Origin: Aquincola tertiaricarbonis
GTDB lineage: Bacteria; Pseudomonadota; Gammaproteobacteria; Burkholderiales; Burkholderiaceae_C
Assembly: GCF_023573145.1 (NCBI RefSeq)
Contig: NZ_CP097637.1
Location: 1-32,782 of the forward strand
DNA: 32,782 nt
Direction of reading: 5' to 3'
The notes beneath the pieces are model-generated. The model ran no database searches. It was given only the letters and a program-made list of their open reading frames with translations, and was not told the DNA's origin. Below, piece by piece: positions 24,043-31,503 of this stretch (its first letter is position 1; every line of letters starts with the position of its first letter). Position numbers and translations under genes: made by a program.

Positions 24043-25818
24043 TCAAGGCGGTGCACAAAACACGTCCTCCATCGCCTGCTGCCGGCGCTCCAACTGTGCC
24101 CGGTAGTACCTGGCGGTCGTGCGCGGATCGCTCTGTCCCAGGTTCTCCTGCAGGATGTCCGGCGGCACCCCATGCTCAGCCGCCCGGGTGGCGTGGGTAT
24201 GCCGCAGCCAGTGCATCGAACTGCGCTGCACCCGCCGACGCTCAGCCTCAGGCAGCCCCGTAAACGCCTGCTTCACCAGCCGCGCAAACGCCTCGTGCAA
24301 CGCCCGGTAGCCCACCCCGCCCTCCCCGGACAGTGAGCCCAACAAGGGCGTCTCCGGCGCAGCGGTCTCCATCGTCAATCCCCGGCTGGCCAAGTACGCC
24401 CACGTAGCCCCCATCGCCGACGTCGGCACCGGCACCATACGGTTTTTGCGCCCCTTGCCGTGCACGCGCAGCACCCAGCCGCCCGGCGTAGCCTGCAGGT
24501 GCCCCACCTTTGCGCCGATCAGCTCGGCCGCCCGCAGGCCGGTGGCCGACGCAAACATGCACACCCATCGCATTCGCCGGTGCGCTGGCGTGTCGCCGGC
24601 CTGATCGAGGTAGGCGATCAGCGCCTGCCAGGCCGCCGGCGTAAAGGCCCGTGACCCTATGTCGTCTCCCTGCCCCTGCGGATCGTCGCCCAGCTTGCGG
24701 TTGACCAGCACCCACGGGTTGCTGCCCAAGTACCGCGCCTGCACCAGCCACGCAAACAACGAGTGCAAAGCCGCCAGCGCCTGCTTCTGGCTGGCCAGGC
24801 TCAACGGCCCTTTGAAGGGTGCCCAGCCCGGCGCCATCCGGTGGGCGTTATCACGAGAGATCCAGCGGTCCGGCACCTTGGCCAAGAAGTCCATGTAGGC
24901 CCGGCAGTCCTCGGCCCCCGCGTCCGACAGCGCCTTCTGGCGCTCCAGCACGCACCACAAGATGAATCGCTCGGCCTCGCGGGCATAGGCCTTCACCGTG
25001 GCCGGTGACCCCGCGCGCGCCGCGATCCACGCCTGCACGGCCTGGTGGTCGTTTTCGGCGTCGGTGCCCGTAAAACCGCCCTCCCCGCGCGGCACCCGGT
25101 TGAGGCCCTGCGCGCCGCTGTAGCGCGCCAGGCGTTCGCCGGCGGTGACCACCGGCCAGCTCGGCATCGGCGAAGCCGGTAGCAGCAGCTGGACATAGCG
25201 CGCCAGGCGCGCGGCTTTGACGGGGCCGTAGCTGGGCAAACCCAGCCACCAGCGGCCACCGCGGGCGATGCGCGCCTGCAGGTCGGCCAGCGTCAGCACA
25301 CCCAGGCGCCGCACCACCTCGGTCAACGCAGGCGCTAGCCAGCCGTCGACCAAGTCCAGCGGCGACGCCGGCTCCCCGGCCCGGGCCTCGAGCTCGCGCA
25401 GCAGCGAGCGCTGGTGCGCGCGCAAGCGCGCGTTGCGCTGCCGGCGCCGGTGCTCGCCCGGCGTCTCTTGCCCAAACCGCGCCTGGTACAGCTGCAGCTG
25501 CTCGGCCTGCGACCAGCCGTCCAGGCCTTCGGCCTGCACCCAGGCGTCCAAGGCCGGCGGATCGCCGGCCGGCTCTTCGATGCGCAACCCCACCAGGCGC
25601 CAGCGCGGATCGCCCGCCCGCCGCGCCACGGCGGCCACCCGCTCGACCAGCAGCCGGTGCGCCGAAGGCGCCTGGTTGCCGTGCTCGATGGCCAGGTAGC
25701 GCTGGGCCGACTCGGCCACCGGCACGCCTTCGGCGACCGCGCGCAGGTGCGCAAAGCAGTGCGGCCCCAAGCGCAGCGTCCTCACGTCATCGGCCACCAC
25801 GGGCGCACGGCGGGGCAT
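24043..25818 (-). CDS. Large tyrosine recombinase with DUF3701-like N-terminal domain
   Basis: 591 residues from the ATG at 25818, which has GGAGG at good distance; a TTG at 25824 would be too close to it. The N-terminal ~200 residues (LGPHCFAHLRAVAEGVPVAESAQRYLAIEHG...) fit the DUF3701 extension of some betaproteobacterial integrases. A core-binding domain (about 255-345) and catalytic domain follow: Arg in TGLRAAEL, Lys in VHGKGRKNRMVPVP, HWLRHTHAT and Tyr in ARYYRAQ. Where most relatives have LGH, it has LGQSD; this position varies in active enzymes. It may move the adjacent 46-residue-protein locus or be itself cargo. GC is high, unlike the protease next door. Confidence 0.9.
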   Translation of the reverse strand: MPRRAPVVADDVRTLRLGPHCFAHLRAVAEGVPVAESAQRYLAIEHGNQAPSAHRLLVERVAAVARRAGDPRWRLVGLRIEEPAGDPPALDAWVQAEGLDGWSQAEQLQLYQARFGQETPGEHRRRQRNARLRAHQRSLLRELEARAGEPASPLDLVDGWLAPALTEVVRRLGVLTLADLQARIARGGRWWLGLPSYGPVKAARLARYVQLLLPASPMPSWPVVTAGERLARYSGAQGLNRVPRGEGGFTGTDAENDHQAVQAWIAARAGSPATVKAYAREAERFILWCVLERQKALSDAGAEDCRAYMDFLAKVPDRWISRDNAHRMAPGWAPFKGPLSLASQKQALAALHSLFAWLVQARYLGSNPWVLVNRKLGDDPQGQGDDIGSRAFTPAAWQALIAYLDQAGDTPAHRRMRWVCMFASATGLRAAELIGAKVGHLQATPGGWVLRVHGKGRKNRMVPVPTSAMGATWAYLASRGLTMETAAPETPLLGSLSGEGGVGYRALHEAFARLVKQAFTGLPEAERRRVQRSSMHWLRHTHATRAAEHGVPPDILQENLGQSDPRTTARYYRAQLERRQQAMEDVFCAPP

Positions 25819-25904
25819 CGGCAAGAACCTCCAGCAGCCTGGCGCAGCGGCCCAGCGGGACCCTCCCGCGGCACCTAGCGCCTCGATTCAGCGAGCAAAA
25901 ACAG

Positions 25905-25932
25905 CCCGCAGATTACAACAGTAATCTGCGGG
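25905..25932 (-). terminator. Perfect 12-bp hairpin upstream of the recombinase
   Basis: CCCGCAGATTAC-AACA-GTAATCTGCGGG is perfectly paired. On the minus strand it is followed by CTGTTTTTG, fitting a Rho-independent terminator that stops leftward transcription before the recombinase gene. A recombination site is the alternative, as it lies 86 bp from the recombinase start. Confidence 0.6.
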
Positions 25933-26128
25933 TGGTCTCTACCAATATTGAAGACAGAGGGCCATAGCTGCCCGGCGGGAGGTACGAAGGACACCTACGC
26001 CAAGCTGATCCGGCTCGGAACAGTCCGTCCTCTTTTTCGTACCGATCAAGTTGGTTTTGACAGTCTTGATGCTGGCGGGTTGGAGCCGGCTCACTGCTTC
26101 GGGCTATATAGCGTTGCAGACGCTTGTA

Positions 26129-26146
26129 AGCACTAGATCTAGTGCT
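26129..26146. promoter_or_regulatory. Perfect 18-bp palindrome AGCACTAGATCTAGTGCT
   Basis: Fully symmetric about its centre. It lies about 20 bp after a possible -10 (TATATA, 26105-26110), so it is placed either as an operator at the transcript start or as the first hairpin of the leader RNA. Confidence 0.55.
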
Positions 26147-26505
26147 ATGCTTGTGCCACTGCATCGATCAAGCCGCAGCCCGTAAGCTGCCTCTTGATCG
26201 CCGCCTGCTGGCAGGCAGCAGCTCCCATACCGATTTTTTTGTCGCTTCGTGCGTCAAGGGCGCTTTGCGTCCCTTTCGACCCGAGAGGCAGCGGAGCCGT
26301 GGCCGTCTGCTGGACAGTCACTTTAGATCGCGCCCGATCGTGGAGATGAAACGGCCAAGCGCCAACTTGGCCGTTTCTGGGCAAAAGATTCCTGAACAGG
26401 TTCCAGGAGTCTCTCGAGTGCTTGTGGAAAGCGCCGCGAGTGTAGTCGCTAACACGACCCATCGCGGTCTCGAGTTCTTTGTTCGAGCCTCTCTAGAGGA
26501 GTTGC
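26129..26505 (+). ncRNA. Highly structured leader RNA upstream of a 46-residue protein
   Basis: About 375 bases with no convincing gene but successive perfect stems: AGCACTA-GATC-TAGTGCT (26129-26146); GATCAAG/CTTGATC enclosing GCAGC/GCTGC (26166-26199); GCCTG-CTGG-CAGGC (26203-26216); AAGGG-CGC-TTT-GCG-T-CCCTT within GTCG/CGAC (26241-26280); GATCG-CGCC-CGATC (26326-26339); a 12-bp stem GAAACGGCCAAG/CTTGGCCGTTTC (26348-26377); and CCTC-TCTA-GAGG (26488-26499), which hides part of the Shine-Dalgarno. GCTGCCT (26186-26192) can pair instead with AGGCAGC, giving two competing folds. A -35/-10-like pair (TTGGAG 26080, TATATA 26105) lies upstream. It could be a riboregulator or a functional RNA. 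No known class is recognised. Confidence 0.5.
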
Positions 26506-26506
26506 T

Positions 26507-26647
26507 ATGTCCAACGACATGAGCACGAGCTCGATCGAGGACGGTGAAGTCATCTACCGCATGACCATCCGCACCAAGACCGGGAAGGTGATCCGGCGAG
26601 CCAATGGCCAGCCGTTTCGCATCGTCATCCGCAAGCGGAAAGGCTAA
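26507..26647 (+). CDS. 46-residue basic protein of unknown function
   Basis: ATG at 26507 preceded by AGAGGAG at ideal spacing and followed, 12 bp after the stop, by a perfect terminator, so this is very likely a real gene despite its size. After a short acidic N-terminus it is rich in alternating hydrophobic and basic residues (EVIYRMTIRTKTGKVIRRA, then QPFRIVIRKRKG), which suggests a small beta-rich RNA- or DNA-binding fold. I recognise no family. It is the only protein encoded by the transcript carrying the structured leader, so it may bind that RNA, for example as an autoregulator or ribonucleoprotein partner. Both are inference. Confidence 0.75.
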   Translation: MSNDMSTSSIEDGEVIYRMTIRTKTGKVIRRANGQPFRIVIRKRKG

Positions 26648-26659
26648 CGGCTGAGGAGA

Positions 26660-26687
26660 GGTCCGGCGCTCGGTGCCGGACCTTTTT
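26660..26687 (+). terminator. Rho-independent terminator of the structured-leader transcript
   Basis: Perfect 8-bp stem GGTCCGGC-gctcggt-GCCGGACC followed by five T. It closes a compact unit of leader, 46-residue protein and terminator. Confidence 0.93.
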
Positions 26688-26788
26688 GCTCTGCATTCGC
26701 AGAGTCTGTGTGCTGTCGGTGCGCCTCGCCCTTCCTCAGTGCCTGTGACCACCATTGGCGCTATCGTAACAACGCGATTGCCAATAGA

Positions 26789-26893
26789 TAGCTATCATGT
26801 AGCTATCATGTAGCTATCATGTAGCTAGTTGATAGCTAATTAGTAGCTACTAGATAGCTAGTAGATAGGTTTCTAGTACCTATCCGATAGCTA
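26789..26893. repeat. Centromere-like array: TAGCTA every 11 bp
   Basis: TAGCTA starts at 26789, 26800, 26811, 26822, 26833, 26844, 26855 and 26888. The two intervening positions, 26866 and 26877, hold variants (TAGGTT, TACCTA). Ten units are thus exactly 11 bp apart, placing every site on the same face of the helix. It lies just before parA. This is the expected partition site and operator for the RHH-type ParB partner, and is probably where the segregation complex forms and parAB is repressed. Confidence 0.88.
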
Positions 26894-26926
26894 CTTGGTA
26901 TCATCAATGAAGTTATTGGAGAACCT

Positions 26927-27628
26927 GTGCCAACCATTGTTTTCGTGAGCCCCAAAGGCGGGGCGGGTAAGACCACCGCTGCGCTTGTCCTAGCCAACGA
27001 ACTGGCGAGAGGTGCTGCCGTGACAGTCATTGACGCGGACCCCAATCACCCTATCAGGAGTTGGGCAGCTGAGGCACACCCAGGCGATAACTTGACCGTG
27101 ATCTCGGATTCCGACGAGGAAAACATCCTTGACCGCATTGAGGAAGCCGCGGCCACTACGCCCTTTGTGATCGTTGACCTGGAAGGCTCCGCCGCCAAGA
27201 TCGTGCTGCTGGCGGTGAGCCAAGCAGATTTCGTGGTGGTGCCCACGCAAGGCTCTCAGCTCGACGCCGAACAGGCCAGCCGCGCACTGCGGGTCATCAA
27301 GCAGCAGGAAAAAATGTCCGGCAGGCCGGTGCCGTTCGCGGTGCTGCTCACGCGGACCAACGTGGCTATCCGCACCCGCACCATGACCCACATTCAACGC
27401 GGGCTCATTGACGCCGGCGTGCCGGTCCTCAACACCGAGCTCCATGAGCGCGAGGCCTTTCGAGCCATGTTCTCGTTCCGCCAGCCGCTTGAGAAGCTGG
27501 ACCCCAAAGAGGTTGCCAATCTGGACAAGGCGATGGCCAACGCCGAAGCCTTCGCTCAGGAGCTGGTGGCGCTGCTGCGGAAAGAGCAGGGCAGAACACC
27601 CGGCCGGACCGCTGAACAGGTGGCTTGA
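26927..27628 (+). CDS. parA: ParA-family plasmid partition ATPase
   Basis: 233 residues from a GTG at 26927 with GGAG upstream. Deviant Walker A SPKGGAGKTT (Lys10-Thr17), VIDADPN (A' motif) and FVIVDLEGSA (Walker B). It lacks an N-terminal HTH, so it is a small type Ib-like ParA that would rely on the partner for DNA binding. It moves plasmid copies apart using ATP-dependent DNA binding. The phased TAGCTA array lies immediately upstream and the partner gene follows at once. Confidence 0.93.
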   Translation: MPTIVFVSPKGGAGKTTAALVLANELARGAAVTVIDADPNHPIRSWAAEAHPGDNLTVISDSDEENILDRIEEAAATTPFVIVDLEGSAAKIVLLAVSQADFVVVPTQGSQLDAEQASRALRVIKQQEKMSGRPVPFAVLLTRTNVAIRTRTMTHIQRGLIDAGVPVLNTELHEREAFRAMFSFRQPLEKLDPKEVANLDKAMANAEAFAQELVALLRKEQGRTPGRTAEQVA

Positions 27629-27630
27629 CC

Positions 27631-27966
27631 ATGACCCGGGCAAACCCCTTCGGCGATCTTGGCGATTTCACACCGAAGTCGACGCCAAAGCCCGTCGAGC
27701 CGCAGCAGATCGAGCGCCTAGCGGCAGACAACGGATTTCCGAGCCGCCAACCGGTAGCCAAGCAGGCGCCGACGGTTGCTGCTCCTGCGCCGACGCCGGC
27801 GCGTCGCCGCTACGTGACGGGCCGCAACCGGCAAATCAACCTTAAGGCTTCGGACGAGACCATTGCCCGGTTCTACCGCTTAGCCGACGAACGCCAGGTG
27901 CCACTAGCAGAGCTGTTCGAGCTAGCCGTAGCCGCCTTGGAAGAGCAGGGGCGCCTCGAATCCTGA
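27631..27966 (+). CDS. Small ParB/ParG-like centromere-binding protein
   Basis: 111 residues from the ATG at 27631; an in-frame TTG at 27625 overlapping the parA stop would add two. A flexible Pro-rich N-terminus (about 1-65) would reach ParA. The C-terminus (RQINLKASDETIARFYRLADERQVPLAELFELAVAALE, about 70-105) looks like a ribbon-helix-helix DNA-binding fold. Its pairing with a small ParA and a phased repeat array is the usual type Ib arrangement. It should bind the TAGCTA array both for segregation and for repression. Confidence 0.78.
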   Translation: MTRANPFGDLGDFTPKSTPKPVEPQQIERLAADNGFPSRQPVAKQAPTVAAPAPTPARRRYVTGRNRQINLKASDETIARFYRLADERQVPLAELFELAVAALEEQGRLES

Positions 27967-28113
27967 CAAGCCCCGCTGTTCCAGCCTAGTTTTTGCCCCC
28001 TCCGGAGCATCCCAAAAAACGCAGTACGGTCTTCGCAGCTGCGCTGGCGTCGGTGTTTTATGCGGATCCCACCTCGGCTCCGTTTTGGTGAGCTTGGTTT
28101 TGGGGAAGGGGAG

Positions 28114-28355
28114 CCGCCGCGAAGCGGCGGGGAGGGGGCGAAGCCCTCTCCCGGGGGGTCGACTTCGCGAGCGAAGCGAGGACAGGGGGGCCGCAGGCCC
28201 CTGCGAAGTGGGGGCTTGATTCTGCCCCCTCTGGGGGCCGCGATATGGGTGAAAGCCGAAGGCTTGAGGGCGAAGCCCTGGGGATGCCGGGTGGGAGCGC
28301 CGTTAGGCGCGGGCGGAGGCCGAAGGCCGGAGGAGCCGGCGGGGGCGCAGCCCCC
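28114..28355. repeat. Array of eleven mini-hairpins, mostly with GNA triloops
   Basis: In 242 bp there are eleven short inverted repeats, among them CCGCCGC-GAA-GCGGCGG (28114), GGGC-GAA-GCCC (28136 and 28268), GGGGCC-GCA-GGCCCC (28187), AAGCC-GAA-GGCTT (28253), GGCC-GAA-GGCC (28318) and GGGGGC-GCA-GCCCCC (28341). Others have different loops (28163, 28224, 28297, 28327). Seven are C-(GNA)-G loops, which make unusually stable hairpins in single-stranded DNA. No gene is convincing from 27967 to 28400. The array borders the replication origin. Confidence 0.75.
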
Positions 28356-28401
28356 AAGAGGCGGAGGTCCTTGTCATTGCAGTGACTCTAAGACGGCTAG
28401 G

Positions 28402-28749
28402 TTATCCACAGGGCGTTGGAGTTAAACGAGTTAAGACTCTGTTAGAGGAGTTACGCAAAAACGTGGTTCTTCTAAGTCATTGATTTTACTAAAGAAAAAG
28501 CTTCTTTATCAGCCCCTCCGGTGTGTAAAAACACGAATCACGGTGGGTAAAAACACGAATCGATGGTGTGTAAAAACACGGATCTGCGTGGGTAAAAACA
28601 CGATGCTCAAGTACCCTATCAGCCCTGCTCACCTGACTCACTTTGCCGGCTCTGCAACTGCTCTCTCGGTGTGTGAAAACACGATTTTTCCTTGACAGGG
28701 TGGGTGAAAACACGAAGACTGCTACGCCATGGTGGGTGATAACACGAAG
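28402..28749. other. oriV: Replication origin: DnaA box, AT-rich zone and seven iterons
   Basis: A consensus DnaA box TTATCCACA lies at 28402-28410. GAGTTA repeats three times (near 28420, 28429 and 28449), followed by an AT-rich stretch to about 28510. Seven iterons of GGTGGGTAAAAACACGAAT type begin at 28520, 28542, 28565, 28587, 28668, 28699 and 28731. The first four are spaced about 22 bp, two helix turns. The last three have TGAAAAC or TGATAAC in the middle. The seventh begins at the G of the repA start codon, so RepA binding there should repress its own translation or transcription. Confidence 0.9.
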
Positions 28750-29802
28750 CACGCTAACGAAGCCGTTGGCGGAGATAGCCTCCGCGAGCGCTCCCCTCTC
28801 TTGCCGATCCGCCACCAGCCAGACTTCTTCGTGTGCGACGTCTTCGACGCCGCCATGAAGGGCGACACGGCGTCCATGGAACACCCCATTTTTTCCCTCT
28901 CCAAGAAGCCGGATATGAAGACCCGGCGCTACGAGAACGGCAACAGCTGGGCGGAGGTGCGCCCTGGTGCAAAGGGGCTGGCCACCGTGTTCGACCGTGA
29001 CGTGCTGATCTACTGCATCAGCCAGCTGATTGGCGCGCTCAATGCCAATCGCCCAGTCTCTCGGACCTTGCGCCTGCGCGCCCATGACCTTCTTATTGCC
29101 ACCAACCGTGACACCAGCGGTCGCGGTTACCTAAACCTGCGCGAAGCGCTCGAGCGGCTGCAGGGCACTCAGATCGCCACTAACCTCACGACCGGCGGCA
29201 AGGAAATCTTTGACCTGTTCAGCCTGATCGACCGGGCGCGCATCGTGCGCGAGACTCGGGACGGCCGAATGGAGGAAGTCGAGATCCAACTCTCGGACTG
29301 GGTGTTCCAGGCCGTGCAAGCGCAAGAGGTACTGACGCTGGATCGGAGGTACTTCCAGCTGGCAAAGCCGCTTGAGCGGCGGCTCTATGAGCTTGCGCGC
29401 AAGCACGTGGGCCAGCAGACCAGTTTCAAGATTGGCCTCGACAAGCTGCGCCTCAAATGCGGTTCCCAATCAACTCTCAAGGAGTTTCGGCGGCTCCTGC
29501 AAGCCATCATTGAAGACGATCGGAACCACGATCACATGCCAGGCTACAGCTTCGAGCTGAACGGCGACATGGTCGAGATGCGCTCTAAGAGCGGCGCGTC
29601 CCTTCGACTGCCTGGTATCTTCATCTCGCTTGATCCAGACATCCACGAAAAAGCCCGCCAGCTGGCGCCTGGCTGGGATGTGCATGCGCTGGAAAGCGAG
29701 TGGCGTGATTGGATTGTCAAAAAGGGAATCACGCCTCACCGGGCGAATGCACATTTCCTCGCCTTCTGCAAGCGCCGCGGGAAGTATCCCGGGTTCACTT
29801 AA
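28729..29802 (+). CDS. repA: RepA: plasmid replication initiator (RPA family)
   Basis: 357 residues. The family pattern (PF10134-like) is clear: FFVCDVFDAAMKGDTASMEHPIFSLSKKPD, then VFDRDVLIYCISQLIGALN, LRAHDLLIATNRDT, ALERLQGTQIATNLTTGG, and LSDWVFQAVQAQEVLTLDRRYFQLAKPLERRLYELARKHVG. It is built from winged-helix domains that bind iterons, bend the origin and recruit the host replisome. The length is normal and no break is seen. The ATG at 28729 overlaps the last iteron, arguing for autorepression. Confidence 0.93.
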   Translation: MVGDNTKHANEAVGGDSLRERSPLLPIRHQPDFFVCDVFDAAMKGDTASMEHPIFSLSKKPDMKTRRYENGNSWAEVRPGAKGLATVFDRDVLIYCISQLIGALNANRPVSRTLRLRAHDLLIATNRDTSGRGYLNLREALERLQGTQIATNLTTGGKEIFDLFSLIDRARIVRETRDGRMEEVEIQLSDWVFQAVQAQEVLTLDRRYFQLAKPLERRLYELARKHVGQQTSFKIGLDKLRLKCGSQSTLKEFRRLLQAIIEDDRNHDHMPGYSFELNGDMVEMRSKSGASLRLPGIFISLDPDIHEKARQLAPGWDVHALESEWRDWIVKKGITPHRANAHFLAFCKRRGKYPGFT

Positions 29803-29925
29803 AACAAACGCCTCGCCCATACACATCCGGGCGGAACGGCCATTCGCCCTGCTGCACTTTGGTAAACCCGGTGAGTCAGCCGTCGACAGACCAGCCTAGA
29901 AGGCAACAGCAACAACAAGAAAACC

Positions 29926-31380
29926 GTGTTCGAACAGTCATTCAAAAACATTGACGACATCCTGCACAAGGACGCCGGCTGCACCAGCGAGCTGGACTAC
30001 ACCGAGCAGTCATCCTGGCTGCTGTTCCTGAAGTACCTCGATGCCCTGGAGCAGGACAAGGCGGCGGAGGCAGAGCTTGAGGGCAAGGCCTACAGCTTCA
30101 TCTTGGCTGAGGTTTTCCGGTGGGACAACTGGGCCGCGCCAAAGACGCCCGACGGCCGGCTGGACCACAACGCCGCGATGACCGGCGACGACCTGCGCGA
30201 CTTCGTCAACGGCAGCCTGTTCCCCTACCTGGCCGGCTTCAAGCAGCGCGCCAGCGGGCCCAACACCATTGAGTACAAGATCGGCGAGGTCTTCAGCGAG
30301 ATCAAGAACAAGATCCAGAGCGGCTACAACCTGCGCGACGTGATCGACCTGGTCGACGAGCTGCGCTTCCGCTCGCAGACCGAGAAGCACGAGCTGTCGC
30401 ACCTGTACGAAGCCAAGATCAAGAACATGGGCAACGCAGGGCGCAACGGCGGCGAGTACTACACGCCGCGCCCGCTGATCCGCGCCATGCTGCAGGTGGT
30501 GGCGCCGCGCATCGGCGAGCGCATCTATGACGGCGCCTGCGGCTCGGCCGGCTTCCTGTGCGAGGCCTTCGACTATCTCAGCAGCAAGCCGGGCCTGACC
30601 ACCGCCGACCTGCACACGCTGCAGACGCGCACCTTCTATGGCAAGGAGAAGAAGAGCCTAGCCTACGTCATCGCGATCATGAACATGATCCTGCATGGGA
30701 TCGAGGCGCCCAACGTCGTGCACGCCAACACGCTGGCCGAGAACATCGCCGACATCCAGGACAAGGACCGCTACGACGTGGTCCTGGCCAACCCGCCCTT
30801 TGGCGGCAAGGAGCGCAGGGAGGTGCAGCAGAACTTCCCGGTCAAGACCGGCGAGACTGCCTTCCTGTTCCTGCAGCACTTCATCAAGAGCCTGCGCGCT
30901 GGTGGCCGGGCGGCCATCGTCATCAAGAACACCTTCCTGAGCAACACCGACAACGCCAGCGTGAGCCTGCGCCGCCAGCTGCTGGAGGGCTGCAACCTGC
31001 ACACGGTGCTGGACTGCCCGGGCGGCACCTTCCAGGGTGCGGGCGTGAAGACCGTGGTGCTGTTCTTCGAGAAGGGCGCGCCCACGCGCCGGGTCTGGTA
31101 CTACCAGCTCGATCCCGGGCGCAGCCTGGGCAAGACCACGCCGCTGAACGATGACGACCTAGCAGAGTTCATTGCGCTGCAGAAGACGTTTGCTGACTCC
31201 ACCAAGAGCTGGTCGGTGGACGTGGCCGACATCGACGCTGGTACCTATGAGCTGTCGGTCAAGAACCCGAACGGCGGCACGGTGGTCACGCTGCGCACGC
31301 CCAAGGACATCCTCGATGAGATCGCGGTGCTGGATGCCGAGAGCGCTGGCGCTCTGGAGACGATCCGGGGGTTGCTTTGA
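29926..31380 (+). CDS. hsdM: HsdM: type I DNA adenine methyltransferase subunit
   Basis: 484 residues from a GTG at 29926. An N-terminal helical domain (FEQSFKNIDDILHKDAGCTSELDYTEQSSWLLFLKYLDALE) is followed by the methylase core: motif I DGACGSAGF (from Asp202) binds S-adenosylmethionine and motif IV NPPF (289-292) marks N6-adenine methylation. The C-terminus contacts HsdS. The stop overlaps the hsdS start (TTGA). Without HsdS the enzyme has no target, so the host would be unmodified at this system's sites. Confidence 0.93.
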   Translation: MFEQSFKNIDDILHKDAGCTSELDYTEQSSWLLFLKYLDALEQDKAAEAELEGKAYSFILAEVFRWDNWAAPKTPDGRLDHNAAMTGDDLRDFVNGSLFPYLAGFKQRASGPNTIEYKIGEVFSEIKNKIQSGYNLRDVIDLVDELRFRSQTEKHELSHLYEAKIKNMGNAGRNGGEYYTPRPLIRAMLQVVAPRIGERIYDGACGSAGFLCEAFDYLSSKPGLTTADLHTLQTRTFYGKEKKSLAYVIAIMNMILHGIEAPNVVHANTLAENIADIQDKDRYDVVLANPPFGGKERREVQQNFPVKTGETAFLFLQHFIKSLRAGGRAAIVIKNTFLSNTDNASVSLRRQLLEGCNLHTVLDCPGGTFQGAGVKTVVLFFEKGAPTRRVWYYQLDPGRSLGKTTPLNDDDLAEFIALQKTFADSTKSWSVDVADIDAGTYELSVKNPNGGTVVTLRTPKDILDEIAVLDAESAGALETIRGLL

Positions 31381-31464
31381 CGTTTGTCTGGAAGCGCCAG
31401 CCCATTGCATCGTTGGCACACCACAACCTGGGGAAGATGCTCGATCGCTCCAAGAACCGCGGAG
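31377..31464 (+). pseudogene. hsdS: hsdS, 5' part, cut off by the IS
   Basis: A TTG overlapping the hsdM stop starts 29 codons (TFVWKRQPIASLAHHNLGKMLDRSKNRG) typical of an HsdS N-terminus, which commonly continues into PYLRN..NV.W. The next base is the first of the IS, where the frame runs on to a stop at 31500. The natural continuation is at base 1 of the window (EPKPYLRNLNVRW), in the same frame after removing the IS and one GAG. Confidence 0.9.
31462..31464. repeat. GAG target-site duplication (partner at 32780-32782)
   Basis: The three bases flanking the left IS end are repeated directly after the right end at 32780-32782, the very end of the window. A 3-bp duplication is normal for IS3-group elements. 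It shows that the element inserted here by transposition and has not recombined since. Confidence 0.9.
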
Positions 31465-31503
31465 TGAACCGCCCCGGGTATCGCGGAGGCCCGTTGGTTT
31501 AAG

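Noticed and set aside
24043..25824. Integron integrase with attC cassettes
   Set aside because: The recombinase lacks the integron-specific insert that I would expect near the HxxR region, and there is no series of attC-like sites; only one perfect hairpin lies nearby.
26142..26522. 126-codon frame through the structured leader
   Set aside because: Its composition follows the inverted repeats and it starts without a ribosome-binding site. The real start is the ATG at 26507 with AGAGGAG.
26129..26687. Type III toxin-antitoxin or retron as an explanation of the RNA unit
   Set aside because: No tandem RNA repeats or ToxN-like protein for the former, and no reverse transcriptase nearby for the latter.
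28060..28425. Open frames on both strands across the mini-hairpin array
   Set aside because: Gly/Pro/Arg/Ala-rich products are a by-product of GC-rich inverted repeats; no start signal fits.
28520..28749. Regular repeats that could suggest a CRISPR array
   Set aside because: The units are 19 bp with 3-4 bp gaps in the regular part and lie at the repA start, so they are iterons; there are no spacers of uniform length and no cas genes.
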